Assembly: GCF_022095675.1 (NCBI RefSeq)
Contig: NZ_JAHYSG010000072.1
Span: forward strand, 1 to 64,000
DNA from: Dactylosporangium sp. AC04546
GTDB taxonomy: Bacteria > Actinomycetota > Actinomycetes > Mycobacteriales > Micromonosporaceae
DNA: 64,000 nucleotides
Direction of reading: 5' to 3'
Shown here piece after piece: positions 1 to 7,435 of this stretch. A program made the position numbers and the translations under genes. Positions within the stretch are counted from its first letter, which is position 1; the number at the start of each line of letters is the position of its first letter. Below the pieces are notes generated by a model. That model was not told the origin of the DNA. It saw nothing but the letters and a program-made list of their open reading frames with translations, and ran no database searches.

Positions 1-2
1 TC

Positions 3-1004
3 TCCGGCCCGCTCGCCGGGCGCGTCGCCATCGTCACCGGTGCGGCCGGCGGGGCGGGGCGGGCCTGCGCGGCCCGGCTGGCCCGCGATGGTGCGCGCGT
101 GGTGATCGCGGACATCGACGGTCGGCGCGCCGCCGCGACTGCGGCCGAGATCAATGCCGCGACTCTGACTTTGGTCAATGTCGCGACTGTGGCCGACATC
201 AATACTGCGGGTGGGGCCGAGGCAAATGCCGCAGCTGCGGCGTTGGTCGATGCCGTCACTGTGGCCGACGTCAATGCCAACGGCGCGGCCGACACGACGG
301 CGGTGGCCCGAATCGGCACCACGGCTGCGACTGGCGGCGCCGGCGAGGCGGTCGCCATCGCGGTCGCCGCCGACGTGAGTGACGAGGCGTCCGTCGTCGC
401 GATGGTGGCCGCCGCCGTCGACGCGTTCGGCGGCCTCGACATCCTCGTCAACAACGCCGCCGCCCTCCAGCCCGAACTGCACCGCCGCGACGGCGACCTG
501 GCCGGCCTCGACCTCGACGTGTGGGAGCGCACGATGGCCGTCAACGCCGGCGGCACGTTCCTCGCGTGCAAGCACGCCGTGCCGGCGATGCGGGCCCGCG
601 GCGGCGGCGCGATCGTGAACGTCGCCTCCGTCTCGGCGCTCGTCGGCGACGACATGCGCGCCGCGTACGGCTCGTCGAAGGCCGCGGTGCTCGCCCTGAC
701 CCGTTACGTGGCCACCATGTACGGCCGCGACCGCATCCGCTGCAACGCCGTCACGCCGGGGCTCATCCTCACCGACACCGCGCTCGCCGCGCTCAGTGAG
801 CACCACCTCGACGAGTTCGCCGCCGAGCGGCTGCTGCCCTACGCCGCCGGGCCCGAGGACATCGCCGCGGTCGTGGCGTGGCTGGCCGGCGACGAGTCCC
901 GCTGCATCACCGGCCAGTCCATCGTCGTCGACGCCGGCACGACCGCCCACCGGCCGCTGCACGCGATGCGCAACTGGTCCGACAAAACGCGCGAACACGC
1001 ATAG
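3..1004 (+). CDS. SDR-family NAD(P)-dependent oxidoreductase (5' end outside window)
   Basis: Short-chain dehydrogenase/reductase, probably oxidising or reducing a hydroxyl/keto group of a small catabolic intermediate. The frame is already open at base 3, and the dinucleotide motif TGxxxGxG lies at bases 36-59, so only a few N-terminal residues are missing. The NNAA motif is near base 450, the catalytic Ser near 627, and the YxxxK pair has Tyr at 666-668 and Lys at 678-680. A stretch of about 60 low-complexity Ala/Val/Asn/Thr residues sits between beta-2 and beta-3, where SDRs normally have a short loop; it comes from degenerate DNA repeats. The stop is followed 14 bases later by the next gene's start, so this is the first visible gene of a five-gene operon. 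The substrate cannot be told from sequence. Confidence 0.9.
   Translation, partial: SGPLAGRVAIVTGAAGGAGRACAARLARDGARVVIADIDGRRAAATAAEINAATLTLVNVATVADINTAGGAEANAAAAALVDAVTVADVNANGAADTTAVARIGTTAATGGAGEAVAIAVAADVSDEASVVAMVAAAVDAFGGLDILVNNAAALQPELHRRDGDLAGLDLDVWERTMAVNAGGTFLACKHAVPAMRARGGGAIVNVASVSALVGDDMRAAYGSSKAAVLALTRYVATMYGRDRIRCNAVTPGLILTDTALAALSEHHLDEFAAERLLPYAAGPEDIAAVVAWLAGDESRCITGQSIVVDAGTTAHRPLHAMRNWSDKTREHA
137..278. repeat. Degenerate 22-bp repeat cluster inside the SDR gene
   Basis: Three related copies of a 22-bp unit with the core GGCCGAC(A/G)TCAAT occur at 137-158, 185-206 and 257-278, with partial copies between them (for example TTGGTCAATG near 171). They encode the repeated peptide theme (V)TVAD(I/V)N. 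Codons such as AAT and ACT are frequent here, unlike the GC-ending codons of the rest of the gene. This looks like expansion of a short repeat within the coding frame; all copies keep the frame open. Confidence 0.6.
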
Positions 1005-1018
1005 GAAGGAGCGTGAAC

Positions 1019-1732
1019 GTGACCGAACAAGCCATCGGCGACGTCCTGCTGCACCTGCGCTGGACCGTCCCGGACGACCGGGTCCCCGGCTTCGAGGCGT
1101 GGTACGACCAGGAGCACCTCGCCGACATGGTCGACGTGCCGGGAATCCTTGGCGGGCGCCGCTTCGCCCGCGTCGAGAACGCCTACTCGTCGCCCAGCGA
1201 GTTCAACTTCCTCACGCTGTACCAGCTCGCCGGCGACGAGCCGCTGCGCAGCGACGAGTACAACCGGCTGTCCACCGACCCCAGCCCGTGGACGCTCGAG
1301 GTGGCCATGGGCCTGGACCTCGGCCGGACCGTGTTCCAGCAGATCCGGCCGGTCGAGCCGGAGCCGAAGCACCCGGCCGGGCCGGCGCTGTTCCACGTGC
1401 TCATGCGGGCCGACGCGGCCGTCGAGGACGACTTCACCCGCTGGTACGACGACGAGCACTTCCCGGCGATGCTCGCGGTGCCCGGCGTGCTCGGCGGGCG
1501 GCGGTGCCGCGCCGTCGACGACGACGCCGGGTTCGGGGTGCACCCGGCCCAGGCCGACTACCCCTACCTCGCGGTGTACGAGCTGGAGTCGCTCGACGTC
1601 GTCGGTACCGCCGAATTCAAGGCCGCCGGAAAGCGGACACCGCTGCGCGAGCAGCTCGGCGACGCGATCGCCGCGCATGTGCAGACGTACCGGCAGGTGT
1701 TCCCCGGAAGCGGTGCGTATGAGGGTCGGTGA
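1019..1732 (+). CDS. Tandem dimeric alpha+beta barrel (EthD-like) protein
   Basis: A 237-residue protein made of two related halves (about residues 8-110 and 125-230), each with a W(Y)D(Q/D)EH signature (WYDQEHL and WYDDEHF) followed by a GxLGGRR motif. This is the ferredoxin-like dimeric alpha+beta barrel fold seen in EthD and similar small catabolic proteins; the fused duplication would make an intramolecular dimer. Start GTG 1019 is preferred over GTG 1013 because the GGAAGGAG ribosome site at 1004-1010 is then about 8 bases away. It lies between the SDR and a metallo-hydrolase and overlaps the latter by 14 bases. Family members act as small mono-oxygenases, isomerases or accessory proteins; the reaction here is unknown. 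Confidence 0.8.
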   Translation: MTEQAIGDVLLHLRWTVPDDRVPGFEAWYDQEHLADMVDVPGILGGRRFARVENAYSSPSEFNFLTLYQLAGDEPLRSDEYNRLSTDPSPWTLEVAMGLDLGRTVFQQIRPVEPEPKHPAGPALFHVLMRADAAVEDDFTRWYDDEHFPAMLAVPGVLGGRRCRAVDDDAGFGVHPAQADYPYLAVYELESLDVVGTAEFKAAGKRTPLREQLGDAIAAHVQTYRQVFPGSGAYEGR

Positions 1733-2555
1733 CCTCGACGTCGTCGGCGTGCCCGACGGCATCGGCCACGTCCGGCCGCTCGAGCTGTACCTCGCGGGCG
1801 GCAAACGCCCGGAGGAGCTCGGCAAGGGCGGCCGCGACGAGGACTGGGCCGAGCACCGCGACCTGTGCCTGCCCGACGGCCGGCTGGAGATGCCCGTCGG
1901 CACGTTCCTCATCCGCACCGGCGACCGCGTGCTGCTGGTCGACGCCGGGTACGGGCCGCAGGCCCCCGCGTCGGTCAGCGGCACCCGGCTGATGGACAAC
2001 CTGGCGCAGGCCGGCGTCGCCCCGCGGGACGTGACCGACGTCGTGCTCACCCACCTGCACATGGACCACATCGGCTGGTCGGCGGTCGACGGCGTCGCGA
2101 CGTTCCCGAACGCGGTCTATCGCTGCCATGCGGCCGACTGGCGGTACTTCGTGGAAACCAGCGGGACGCAGGACGCCCGCTATCGCGAGGTCGCCGCCGC
2201 CACCCTGGCCCCGATCGCGGACCGGTTCACCACCTGGAGCGGCGACGAGACCCTCGCGCCCGGCGTCGACGCCGTCGTGGCGGCCGGCCACACGCCCGGC
2301 TGCACGACCGTGGTGCTCAGCTCGCGCGGTGAGCGCACCGTGCTCATCGGCGACGTCGTGCACCACCCGGTGCAGCTGCTCGACGACGCCTGGGCCCGGG
2401 TCGTCGACGTCGACGAGCAGCAGGCGCGCGACACGCAGGTACGCCTCGTCAACGAGTTCATCCGCGACGGCACGCCGGTCGTCGGCGCGCACTTCCCCGG
2501 CCTGCGCCCGGGCCGGATCGTGGTCGACGACAGCGGCAGGCGGCGGTGGATCTAG
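1719..2555 (+). CDS. Metallo-beta-lactamase-fold hydrolase
   Basis: A 278-residue MBL-superfamily enzyme. The metal-binding HxHxDH motif is intact (HLHMDH, residues 112-117), a further His is in the GHTPGC motif, and the late Asp is in IGDVVHH. The N-terminal half resembles the N-acyl homoserine lactonase/quorum-quenching type layout (LPVGTFLIRTG, VLLVDAGYG), but the same layout is shared by many lactone and thioester hydrolases. ATG 1719 is chosen because GGAAG at 1706-1710 gives correct spacing; GTG 1713 would be too close. It overlaps both neighbours, which implies translational coupling. In this operon it probably hydrolyses a lactone or ring-opened intermediate (inference). Confidence 0.85.
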   Translation: MRVGDLDVVGVPDGIGHVRPLELYLAGGKRPEELGKGGRDEDWAEHRDLCLPDGRLEMPVGTFLIRTGDRVLLVDAGYGPQAPASVSGTRLMDNLAQAGVAPRDVTDVVLTHLHMDHIGWSAVDGVATFPNAVYRCHAADWRYFVETSGTQDARYREVAAATLAPIADRFTTWSGDETLAPGVDAVVAAGHTPGCTTVVLSSRGERTVLIGDVVHHPVQLLDDAWARVVDVDEQQARDTQVRLVNEFIRDGTPVVGAHFPGLRPGRIVVDDSGRRRWI

Positions 2556-3493
2556 CCATTCTGGACGACTACCAGGGTGTGGCGCTGTCGATGGCCGACT
2601 GGTCGTCGCTGCCCGTGCGGCCGACCGTGTTCCGCGAACATCTCGGCGGCCCGGACGACGTCGTCCGCGCACTGCGACCGTTCGACGCGATCGTCGCCAT
2701 GCGCGAACGCACAGCGCTGCCGGGCGAGGTGTTGCGCGCCTTGCCCCGCCTGCGCCTCATAGCGACAGCCGGCATGGCCAACGCGGCCATCGACCTGCGC
2801 GCGGCGGCCGAGCTCGGGATCACCGTGTGCGGCACGACCGGCATGGCCGGCGCGGTCGCCACCGTCGAACACACCTGGGCACTCATCCTCGCCCTGGCGA
2901 GACAGATCCCGCGCCACGACGCGCTCGTGCGGGCCGGCGGCTGGCAGGCCGGCCTCGGCACCACGCTGCACGGCCGGACGCTCGGCATCGTGGGCCTGGG
3001 CAACATCGGCCGCGGCCTGATCCCGGTCGCGCACGCCCTCGGGATGCGGGTCACCGCGTGGAGCCGGCACCTCGCCGCAGTTCCGGAAGGCGTCGAGGCG
3101 CCGGGCCGGGAGGCGTTCTTCGCCGGCGCCGACGTGCTCAGCGTCCACATCAAGCTGGCCCCGTCGACCCGCCAGTACATCGGCGCCGCCGAGCTCGCGC
3201 TGCTGAAGCCCTCGGCGCTGCTGGTGAACACCTCCCGCGGCCCGATCGTCGACACCGCGGCCCTCGTGGCGGCACTGCGGGAGGGGCGGCTGGCCGGCGC
3301 GGCCCTCGACGTCTTCGACACCGAGCCGCTGCCGCCCGGCGACCCGCTGCGCGACGCGCCGAACGTGGTGCTCTCGCCGCACCTCGGCTACGTCACCCGG
3401 GAGTCGTACGCGCAGTACTTCCCGCAGCTCGTCGAGGACGTCGCGGCGTTCCTGGCCGGGCATCCCGTCCGTGTGCTGGAGGAGACGCCATGA
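2546..3493 (+). CDS. D-isomer-specific 2-hydroxyacid dehydrogenase
   Basis: A 315-residue NAD-dependent dehydrogenase of the phosphoglycerate dehydrogenase/hydroxypyruvate reductase superfamily. The Rossmann motif GLGNIG is near residue 152; the catalytic Arg lies in NTSRGPIVD, the Glu in FDTEPLP and the His in LSPHLGY, so the active-site triad is complete. The length is that of short family members without an ACT domain. The GTG start overlaps the previous gene by 10 bases and the stop forms an ATGA overlap with the next. It is not a serine-biosynthesis SerA (too short and wrong context); a role in reducing or oxidising a 2-oxo/2-hydroxy acid in the catabolic operon is inferred. Confidence 0.87.
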   Translation: MDLAILDDYQGVALSMADWSSLPVRPTVFREHLGGPDDVVRALRPFDAIVAMRERTALPGEVLRALPRLRLIATAGMANAAIDLRAAAELGITVCGTTGMAGAVATVEHTWALILALARQIPRHDALVRAGGWQAGLGTTLHGRTLGIVGLGNIGRGLIPVAHALGMRVTAWSRHLAAVPEGVEAPGREAFFAGADVLSVHIKLAPSTRQYIGAAELALLKPSALLVNTSRGPIVDTAALVAALREGRLAGAALDVFDTEPLPPGDPLRDAPNVVLSPHLGYVTRESYAQYFPQLVEDVAAFLAGHPVRVLEETP

Positions 3494-4476
3494 ACCCGCA
3501 GGACGTACCCGAGCCGCCGCTGTCGCCGTGGCGCCCGCCGTCGTACACCGTCGACCGGCACGGCAAGGTGAGCGGCGCCCGGCCCCGCCGCGCCAACAAC
3601 TGGGGCCGCTGGGGCGCCGCGGACCAGCGCGGTACCGCCAACCTCATCACCGACGACACCGTCCGTGCGGCGGCCGCCGCCGTGCGCACCGGCCGGCGGT
3701 ACCCCCTGGGACTCCCCATCGGCGGCCCACCCACCGGCGCCGTCCCGCGCGCCATGGTGGTGCGCACGTCCACCACGGCCGACGGGGTGGTCGCGCGGAC
3801 CGCGGCGCACCCGGCGTACTCCGACGACCTGCTGGTCATGGGCACCCAGACCTACACCCAGCTCGACGGGCTGGCCCACGTCGCCGACCGCGACACCCTC
3901 TACAACGGCTACTGGGCCGGGCTCGTCACCGCGGCCGAGGGCGCCCGGCGGCTCGGCATCCACCACCTCATCGACGGCATCGTCGGGCGCGGCGTGCTCG
4001 TCGACGTCGCGCGCCACCTCGGCGTGCCCGTGGTGCCGCCCGGCACGGTCATCGGTCCTTCGCTGCTCGACGCCGTCCTCCGCGCCACCGGTACCGCGGT
4101 GAACCCGGGCGACGTGCTGCTCGTGCGCACCGGCGTGCTGGGCAGCTGGGACGGCGTGGCCGGCAGCCTCGGCACCTCGCCGCAGGCCGGCCTCGACGTG
4201 TCGTGCGTACCGTGGCTGGCCCGCCACGACGTGAGCCTCGTCGGCGCCGACAACTCGGCGGTCGAGGCGCTCGACGCCACCGCCGGCTCGTGGCGCATCC
4301 CGCTGCACCTGGCCGCGCTGCGCGACCTCGGGCTGCTGCTGGCCGAGCTGCTGTGCCTGGACGACCTGGCCGAGGCGTGCGCCGAGGACGGCTTGTGGGA
4401 GTTCATGTTCGTGGCCCTGCCGCTACCCCTCGTCGGCGGCGTGGGCTCCCCGATCAATCCGCTCGCGATCCGCTGA
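3490..4476 (+). CDS. Cyclase-family (kynurenine formamidase-like) hydrolase
   Basis: A 328-residue member of the metal-dependent cyclase/KynB family, which hydrolyses amides or lactones. The usual metal motif HxGTHxDxxxH is present in a variant form around residues 115-128: GTQTYTQLDGLAHV, with Gln in place of the central His but the later D and H retained. The N-terminus has the NNWGRWG segment common in actinobacterial members. The ATGA overlap with the dehydrogenase (3490-3493) indicates coupling. It is the last gene of the operon, and its 3' end overlaps the convergent MFS gene by 54 bases. Confidence 0.8.
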   Translation: MNPQDVPEPPLSPWRPPSYTVDRHGKVSGARPRRANNWGRWGAADQRGTANLITDDTVRAAAAAVRTGRRYPLGLPIGGPPTGAVPRAMVVRTSTTADGVVARTAAHPAYSDDLLVMGTQTYTQLDGLAHVADRDTLYNGYWAGLVTAAEGARRLGIHHLIDGIVGRGVLVDVARHLGVPVVPPGTVIGPSLLDAVLRATGTAVNPGDVLLVRTGVLGSWDGVAGSLGTSPQAGLDVSCVPWLARHDVSLVGADNSAVEALDATAGSWRIPLHLAALRDLGLLLAELLCLDDLAEACAEDGLWEFMFVALPLPLVGGVGSPINPLAIR

Positions 4477-5643
4477 CGACCGCAGCAGATAGCCCGACGC
4501 CAGCGCGGTGACCACGGCGGCGGTGGTGAGCAGGATGCGGTACCCGAGCGCCGTGACGAGGCCCGCCCCGACCGCGATCGAGACCGTCTGCGGCACGGTG
4601 ATCATGGTGCTCGCCGCGGCGTAGACCCGGCCCTGCAGGTCGGCCGGCGTGACCCGCTGGAGCAGGGTGGTGAAGCCGACGACGATCCACGGCAGGCTCA
4701 CCCCGAACAGCCCGACCCCGCCGAGCACGACCGGCAGCGACGGCGGGGTCTGCAGCAGCGCCCCGAACGCCGCGGTGGCCAGGCCGAGCCCGATGACCCG
4801 CCGCTCGCCGAGCCGCCGGACCAGGGGCGCCGCGGTCGGCCCGCCCAGCAGTGCGCCGGCCCCCTGCACGGCGACGAGGACACCCACGAACGCCGGCTGC
4901 CGGTGCAGCCCCTGGCCGACCACGGCGAACACGGTCGTCTCGGTGAAGCCGAACACCAGCAGGGCGAGCCCGGTCGCCGCGACCACGTGCCGCAGCGGCG
5001 CGGTGCGGCCGACGAACCGCACTCCGGCGAGCATCTCCGCCGACCAGTGGTGCTGCCACGGTTTGGGCCGCGGTTCGCGCAGCCGGAGTTTCAGCAGACA
5101 CATCACCGGTACCGCGAACGTCACCGCGTCCAGCACCGCCACGAAATGCCCGCCGAGCAGCACGAACAGCCCCGACCCGGCGAGCGGCCCGATGAGGCGC
5201 AGCGTCTCCTGGGCGGTCCGCAGGAACCCGTTGGCGTCGGCGAGCTGCTCCGTCGGCACGATCTGGATCAGCAGCGCGGACTGCGCCGCACCGAGCACCG
5301 CGTAGGCGAGCCCGTGCAGGCTCATCACGAGGTACACGATCCAGACGTCCTCGGCGCCGTCGACCAGCAACAACAGCAGCACCACGGCCGCGCTGACGAG
5401 GTTGGCGGCGACGAGCAGCGGCCGCTTGCTCACCCGGTCGACGAGCAGCCCGGCCAGCGGTGCGAGCAGCGTCGGCGCGGTGAAGAAGAAGAACACGAGC
5501 CCGGCCGCGGCGCTGCTGCCGGTGAGCGACTTGACCCAGACCCCCATGGCCAGCCAGAGCGCGGAGTCCCCGAGCAACGAGCACACCTGCCCGCCGAGGT
5601 ACAACCGCACATCCCGGTTGTCCATCAGGCGGCGCATCGACAT
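4423..5643 (-). CDS. MFS transporter (drug-efflux type)
   Basis: A 406-residue major facilitator with about 11-12 hydrophobic segments. Loop 2-3 carries a version of the MFS motif A (GLLVDRVSKRP). The arrangement resembles the macrolide/multidrug exporters related to MefA and enterobactin exporter EntS. Start codons are available at 5643, 5637 and 5625; no clear ribosome site separates them. The gene converges on the catabolic operon and overlaps its last gene. Export of a toxic compound or metabolite is expected; the substrate is unknown. Confidence 0.85.
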   Translation of the reverse strand: MSMRRLMDNRDVRLYLGGQVCSLLGDSALWLAMGVWVKSLTGSSAAAGLVFFFFTAPTLLAPLAGLLVDRVSKRPLLVAANLVSAAVVLLLLLVDGAEDVWIVYLVMSLHGLAYAVLGAAQSALLIQIVPTEQLADANGFLRTAQETLRLIGPLAGSGLFVLLGGHFVAVLDAVTFAVPVMCLLKLRLREPRPKPWQHHWSAEMLAGVRFVGRTAPLRHVVAATGLALLVFGFTETTVFAVVGQGLHRQPAFVGVLVAVQGAGALLGGPTAAPLVRRLGERRVIGLGLATAAFGALLQTPPSLPVVLGGVGLFGVSLPWIVVGFTTLLQRVTPADLQGRVYAAASTMITVPQTVSIAVGAGLVTALGYRILLTTAAVVTALASGYLLRSSADRERIDRGAHAADEG

Positions 5644-5742
5644 CGCCCGAATCTATGTTCTTGACGGTTGAGGCGCTATGCCGCGCGACGGTCCTCCACG
5701 TGCACGATCTGAAGCAACCGCCCGTCGAGATCCCGGAAAACG

Positions 5743-5773
5743 TTGGACGGTGCTACGGCCCGCCTGCTACATT
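5743..5773 (+). promoter_or_regulatory. Possible sigma-70-type promoter for the GNAT-infA operon
   Basis: TTGGAC at 5743-5748 and TACATT at 5768-5773 resemble -35 and -10 boxes with a 19-base spacer. They lie about 140 bases before the GNAT gene and about 37 bases before a small leader reading frame. Prediction by eye only. Confidence 0.35.
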
Positions 5774-5809
5774 CCTCGCGCCGTGACACTCCCCGAGGAG
5801 GTGAGACCC

Positions 5810-5863
5810 GTGAACGTTGTATCGATGTGGGTGCTCCCCTCGCCGTCACGGGCCGGCCACTGA
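5810..5863 (+). CDS. Possible 17-residue leader peptide
   Basis: A GTG-initiated frame of 17 codons (begins MNVVSMW, ends RAGH) preceded by an excellent ribosome site, GAGGAGG at 5795-5801, with 8 bases of spacing. Its stop lies 52 bases before the GNAT start. Such a strong Shine-Dalgarno in front of so short a frame suggests either a translated upstream ORF that tunes the downstream operon or a chance match. No run of regulatory amino acids is visible, so no attenuation mechanism can be named. Confidence 0.35.
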   Translation: MNVVSMWVLPSPSRAGH

Positions 5864-5915
5864 CGTAGGTGTCGCCGGGAGCGCCCCGACAAGGCGATCC
5901 CGAAAGGCACCAGCT

Positions 5916-6683
5916 ATGAACCCTGTGGAATTCAGCCACACCGTCCTGATCTCGCGCGTCGCGCCCCGCCAATGGCATGCGCTGGAGGACGACCTCGTGG
6001 TCGGCCGCGGCGAGACGTCGACTCGGCCCGATGGGCGGATCTTCGTCAGCATCGACGCCTGGCACGGCGCGGCCTTCGACGCGCTGGTCGAGGCCATGCT
6101 CGCGGCCCTGCCGAGGCCGCTGCACACGGTGGTCGACGAGGCCGACCTCGACCTGACCGCTCAGTGGCAGCGAGCCGGCTTCACGACCCGGCGCCGCGAG
6201 TGGGAGTACGTCGTGCCGACCGACCCGCACGTCACGGGCCTCGACTCGGCGCTGTCGCCGGGCGTGACGATCCAGGCCTTCGGCAGTGCGCAGGAGGCCC
6301 CGCTACGGGCCCTCGACCGCATGATCCGCGACGAGGTCGAGGCCGGCCAGGGATGGCAGGACATGCCGGCCGAGGTGCTGACCACTCCCGTGCTCGATCC
6401 GTCGCGGTACGCCGTGGCGGCACTGGCCGGGCAGTATGTGGGTCTGCTGCGGGTCGCGACGGTGACCCGACGGCCGCGGATAGGACTGATCGCCGTCCGG
6501 GCCGACCACCAACGCCGCGGCATTGCCCGGGCGCTGCTGGCCCACACACTGGGCGCACTGCACCACATCGGCAGGGAAACGGCCTCGGCCGAGGTGACGG
6601 AGTCCAACGTGGCCGCCACGGCGCTGTTCGAGCGCATCGGCGGCCTGCGCGCCGCCAGCAGCCTCGAGCTGGTGCTCCGCTGA
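5916..6683 (+). CDS. GNAT-family N-acetyltransferase
   Basis: A 255-residue protein whose C-terminal half carries the GNAT acetyl-CoA site: [20 protein letters not shown] contains the Q/RxxGxG/A loop (QRRGIA), followed by the NxxAxxLFERIGG motif typical of the family. ATG 5916 fits a GAAAGG site at 5902-5907; an upstream in-frame GTG extension would have a non-conserved Arg-rich tail. Only 2 bases separate its stop from infA, so the two are almost certainly co-translated. The substrate is unknown; ribosomal protein or antibiotic acetylation would fit the partner but is speculation. Confidence 0.82.
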   Translation: MNPVEFSHTVLISRVAPRQWHALEDDLVVGRGETSTRPDGRIFVSIDAWHGAAFDALVEAMLAALPRPLHTVVDEADLDLTAQWQRAGFTTRRREWEYVVPTDPHVTGLDSALSPGVTIQAFGSAQEAPLRALDRMIRDEVEAGQGWQDMPAEVLTTPVLDPSRYAVAALAGQYVGLLRVATVTRRPRIGLIAVRADHQRRGIARALLAHTLGALHHIGRETASAEVTESNVAATALFERIGGLRAASSLELVLR

Positions 6684-6685
6684 CC

Positions 6686-6910
6686 ATGGCCAGAACATCA
6701 AAGGGCATCGAACTCGAAGGCACCGTCCTGGAGTGCCTGCGCGACGCCACCTTCCGGGTGGAGCTCCAGAACGGCCACAAGGTGCTGGCCCACATCAGCG
6801 GAAAGATCCGTAAGAACTACATCAAGATCCTTCCGTACGACCGGGTGCTCGTGGAACTGAGCCCCTACGACCTGACCCGAGGCCGAATCGTCTTCCGCTA
6901 CCGCAACTAG
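6686..6910 (+). CDS. infA: Translation initiation factor IF-1 (second, stand-alone copy)
   Basis: A 74-residue single OB-fold protein matching IF-1 over its whole length: the [35 protein letters not shown] and FRYR blocks are all there. IF-1 occupies the ribosomal A site during initiation. The usual actinobacterial infA lies in the rpmJ-rpsM-rpsK ribosomal cluster; here none of those genes is near, and the protein has unusual residues ([13 protein letters not shown]), so this is a divergent extra copy. It is coupled to the upstream GNAT gene by a 2-base gap. Specialised conditions of expression are likely but not shown. Confidence 0.93.
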   Translation: MARTSKGIELEGTVLECLRDATFRVELQNGHKVLAHISGKIRKNYIKILPYDRVLVELSPYDLTRGRIVFRYRN

Positions 6911-6990
6911 CGCCGTCTGCACGGTGCGGACACCCGGCCCCGGCCCGGTCGTCCGCACCGTACAGCCCCGCGGTGTGCGATCATGGTGGC

Positions 6991-7347
6991 ATGACGTCCG
7001 CCACGGCGGTGGTTCCCGGGCTGCCCGCCGGCGTGCTCGGGCAGCTCGCCCGTTGCGAGCGGGTCCACCTGTGGCCCGGCGCCGTGGCCGCGGCGTTCGC
7101 CGGGTGGAAGCAGGCCGTCCATCAGCCGGCGGCGCAGCTGCACCGGGACGCCGTGGGGGCCGGCTGTCTGTGCTGTGACCCACTTGAGCACCGCGACGTG
7201 CTGGAGCGCGCGCTCGTCGCCCTCGGCCCACGGGCGCGGCGCGCGCTGCTGGCGCAGGTAACGCCCCTGGACGACCACTTCATACGGCGGACCGTCCACG
7301 ATCCGCTCACCGCACCGGACCTGGCCTGGTGGCGCCGGCGGGCGTGA
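6991..7347 (+). CDS. Hypothetical protein with a CLCCD motif
   Basis: A 118-residue protein with no recognised domain. It has an Ala/Gly-rich start, a central CLCCD cluster (near residue 60) and a conserved-looking C-terminus with LGPRARRALLAQV and LTAPDLAWWRRR. GC-ending third positions across the frame support coding. A GTG at 6973 would add six residues; ATG 6991 follows GGTGG with short spacing. The cysteine cluster could bind a metal, but a single cluster is weak evidence. Confidence 0.6.
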   Translation: MTSATAVVPGLPAGVLGQLARCERVHLWPGAVAAAFAGWKQAVHQPAAQLHRDAVGAGCLCCDPLEHRDVLERALVALGPRARRALLAQVTPLDDHFIRRTVHDPLTAPDLAWWRRRA

Positions 7348-7435
7348 GGCCACTGCACTACCGTCAGCCGGGCGCAGGCGTCGGGCCTCGGTCAGAAGGG
7401 TCGACTTCGCGGAGGTGGCGGAGTGTAATGCCCTC

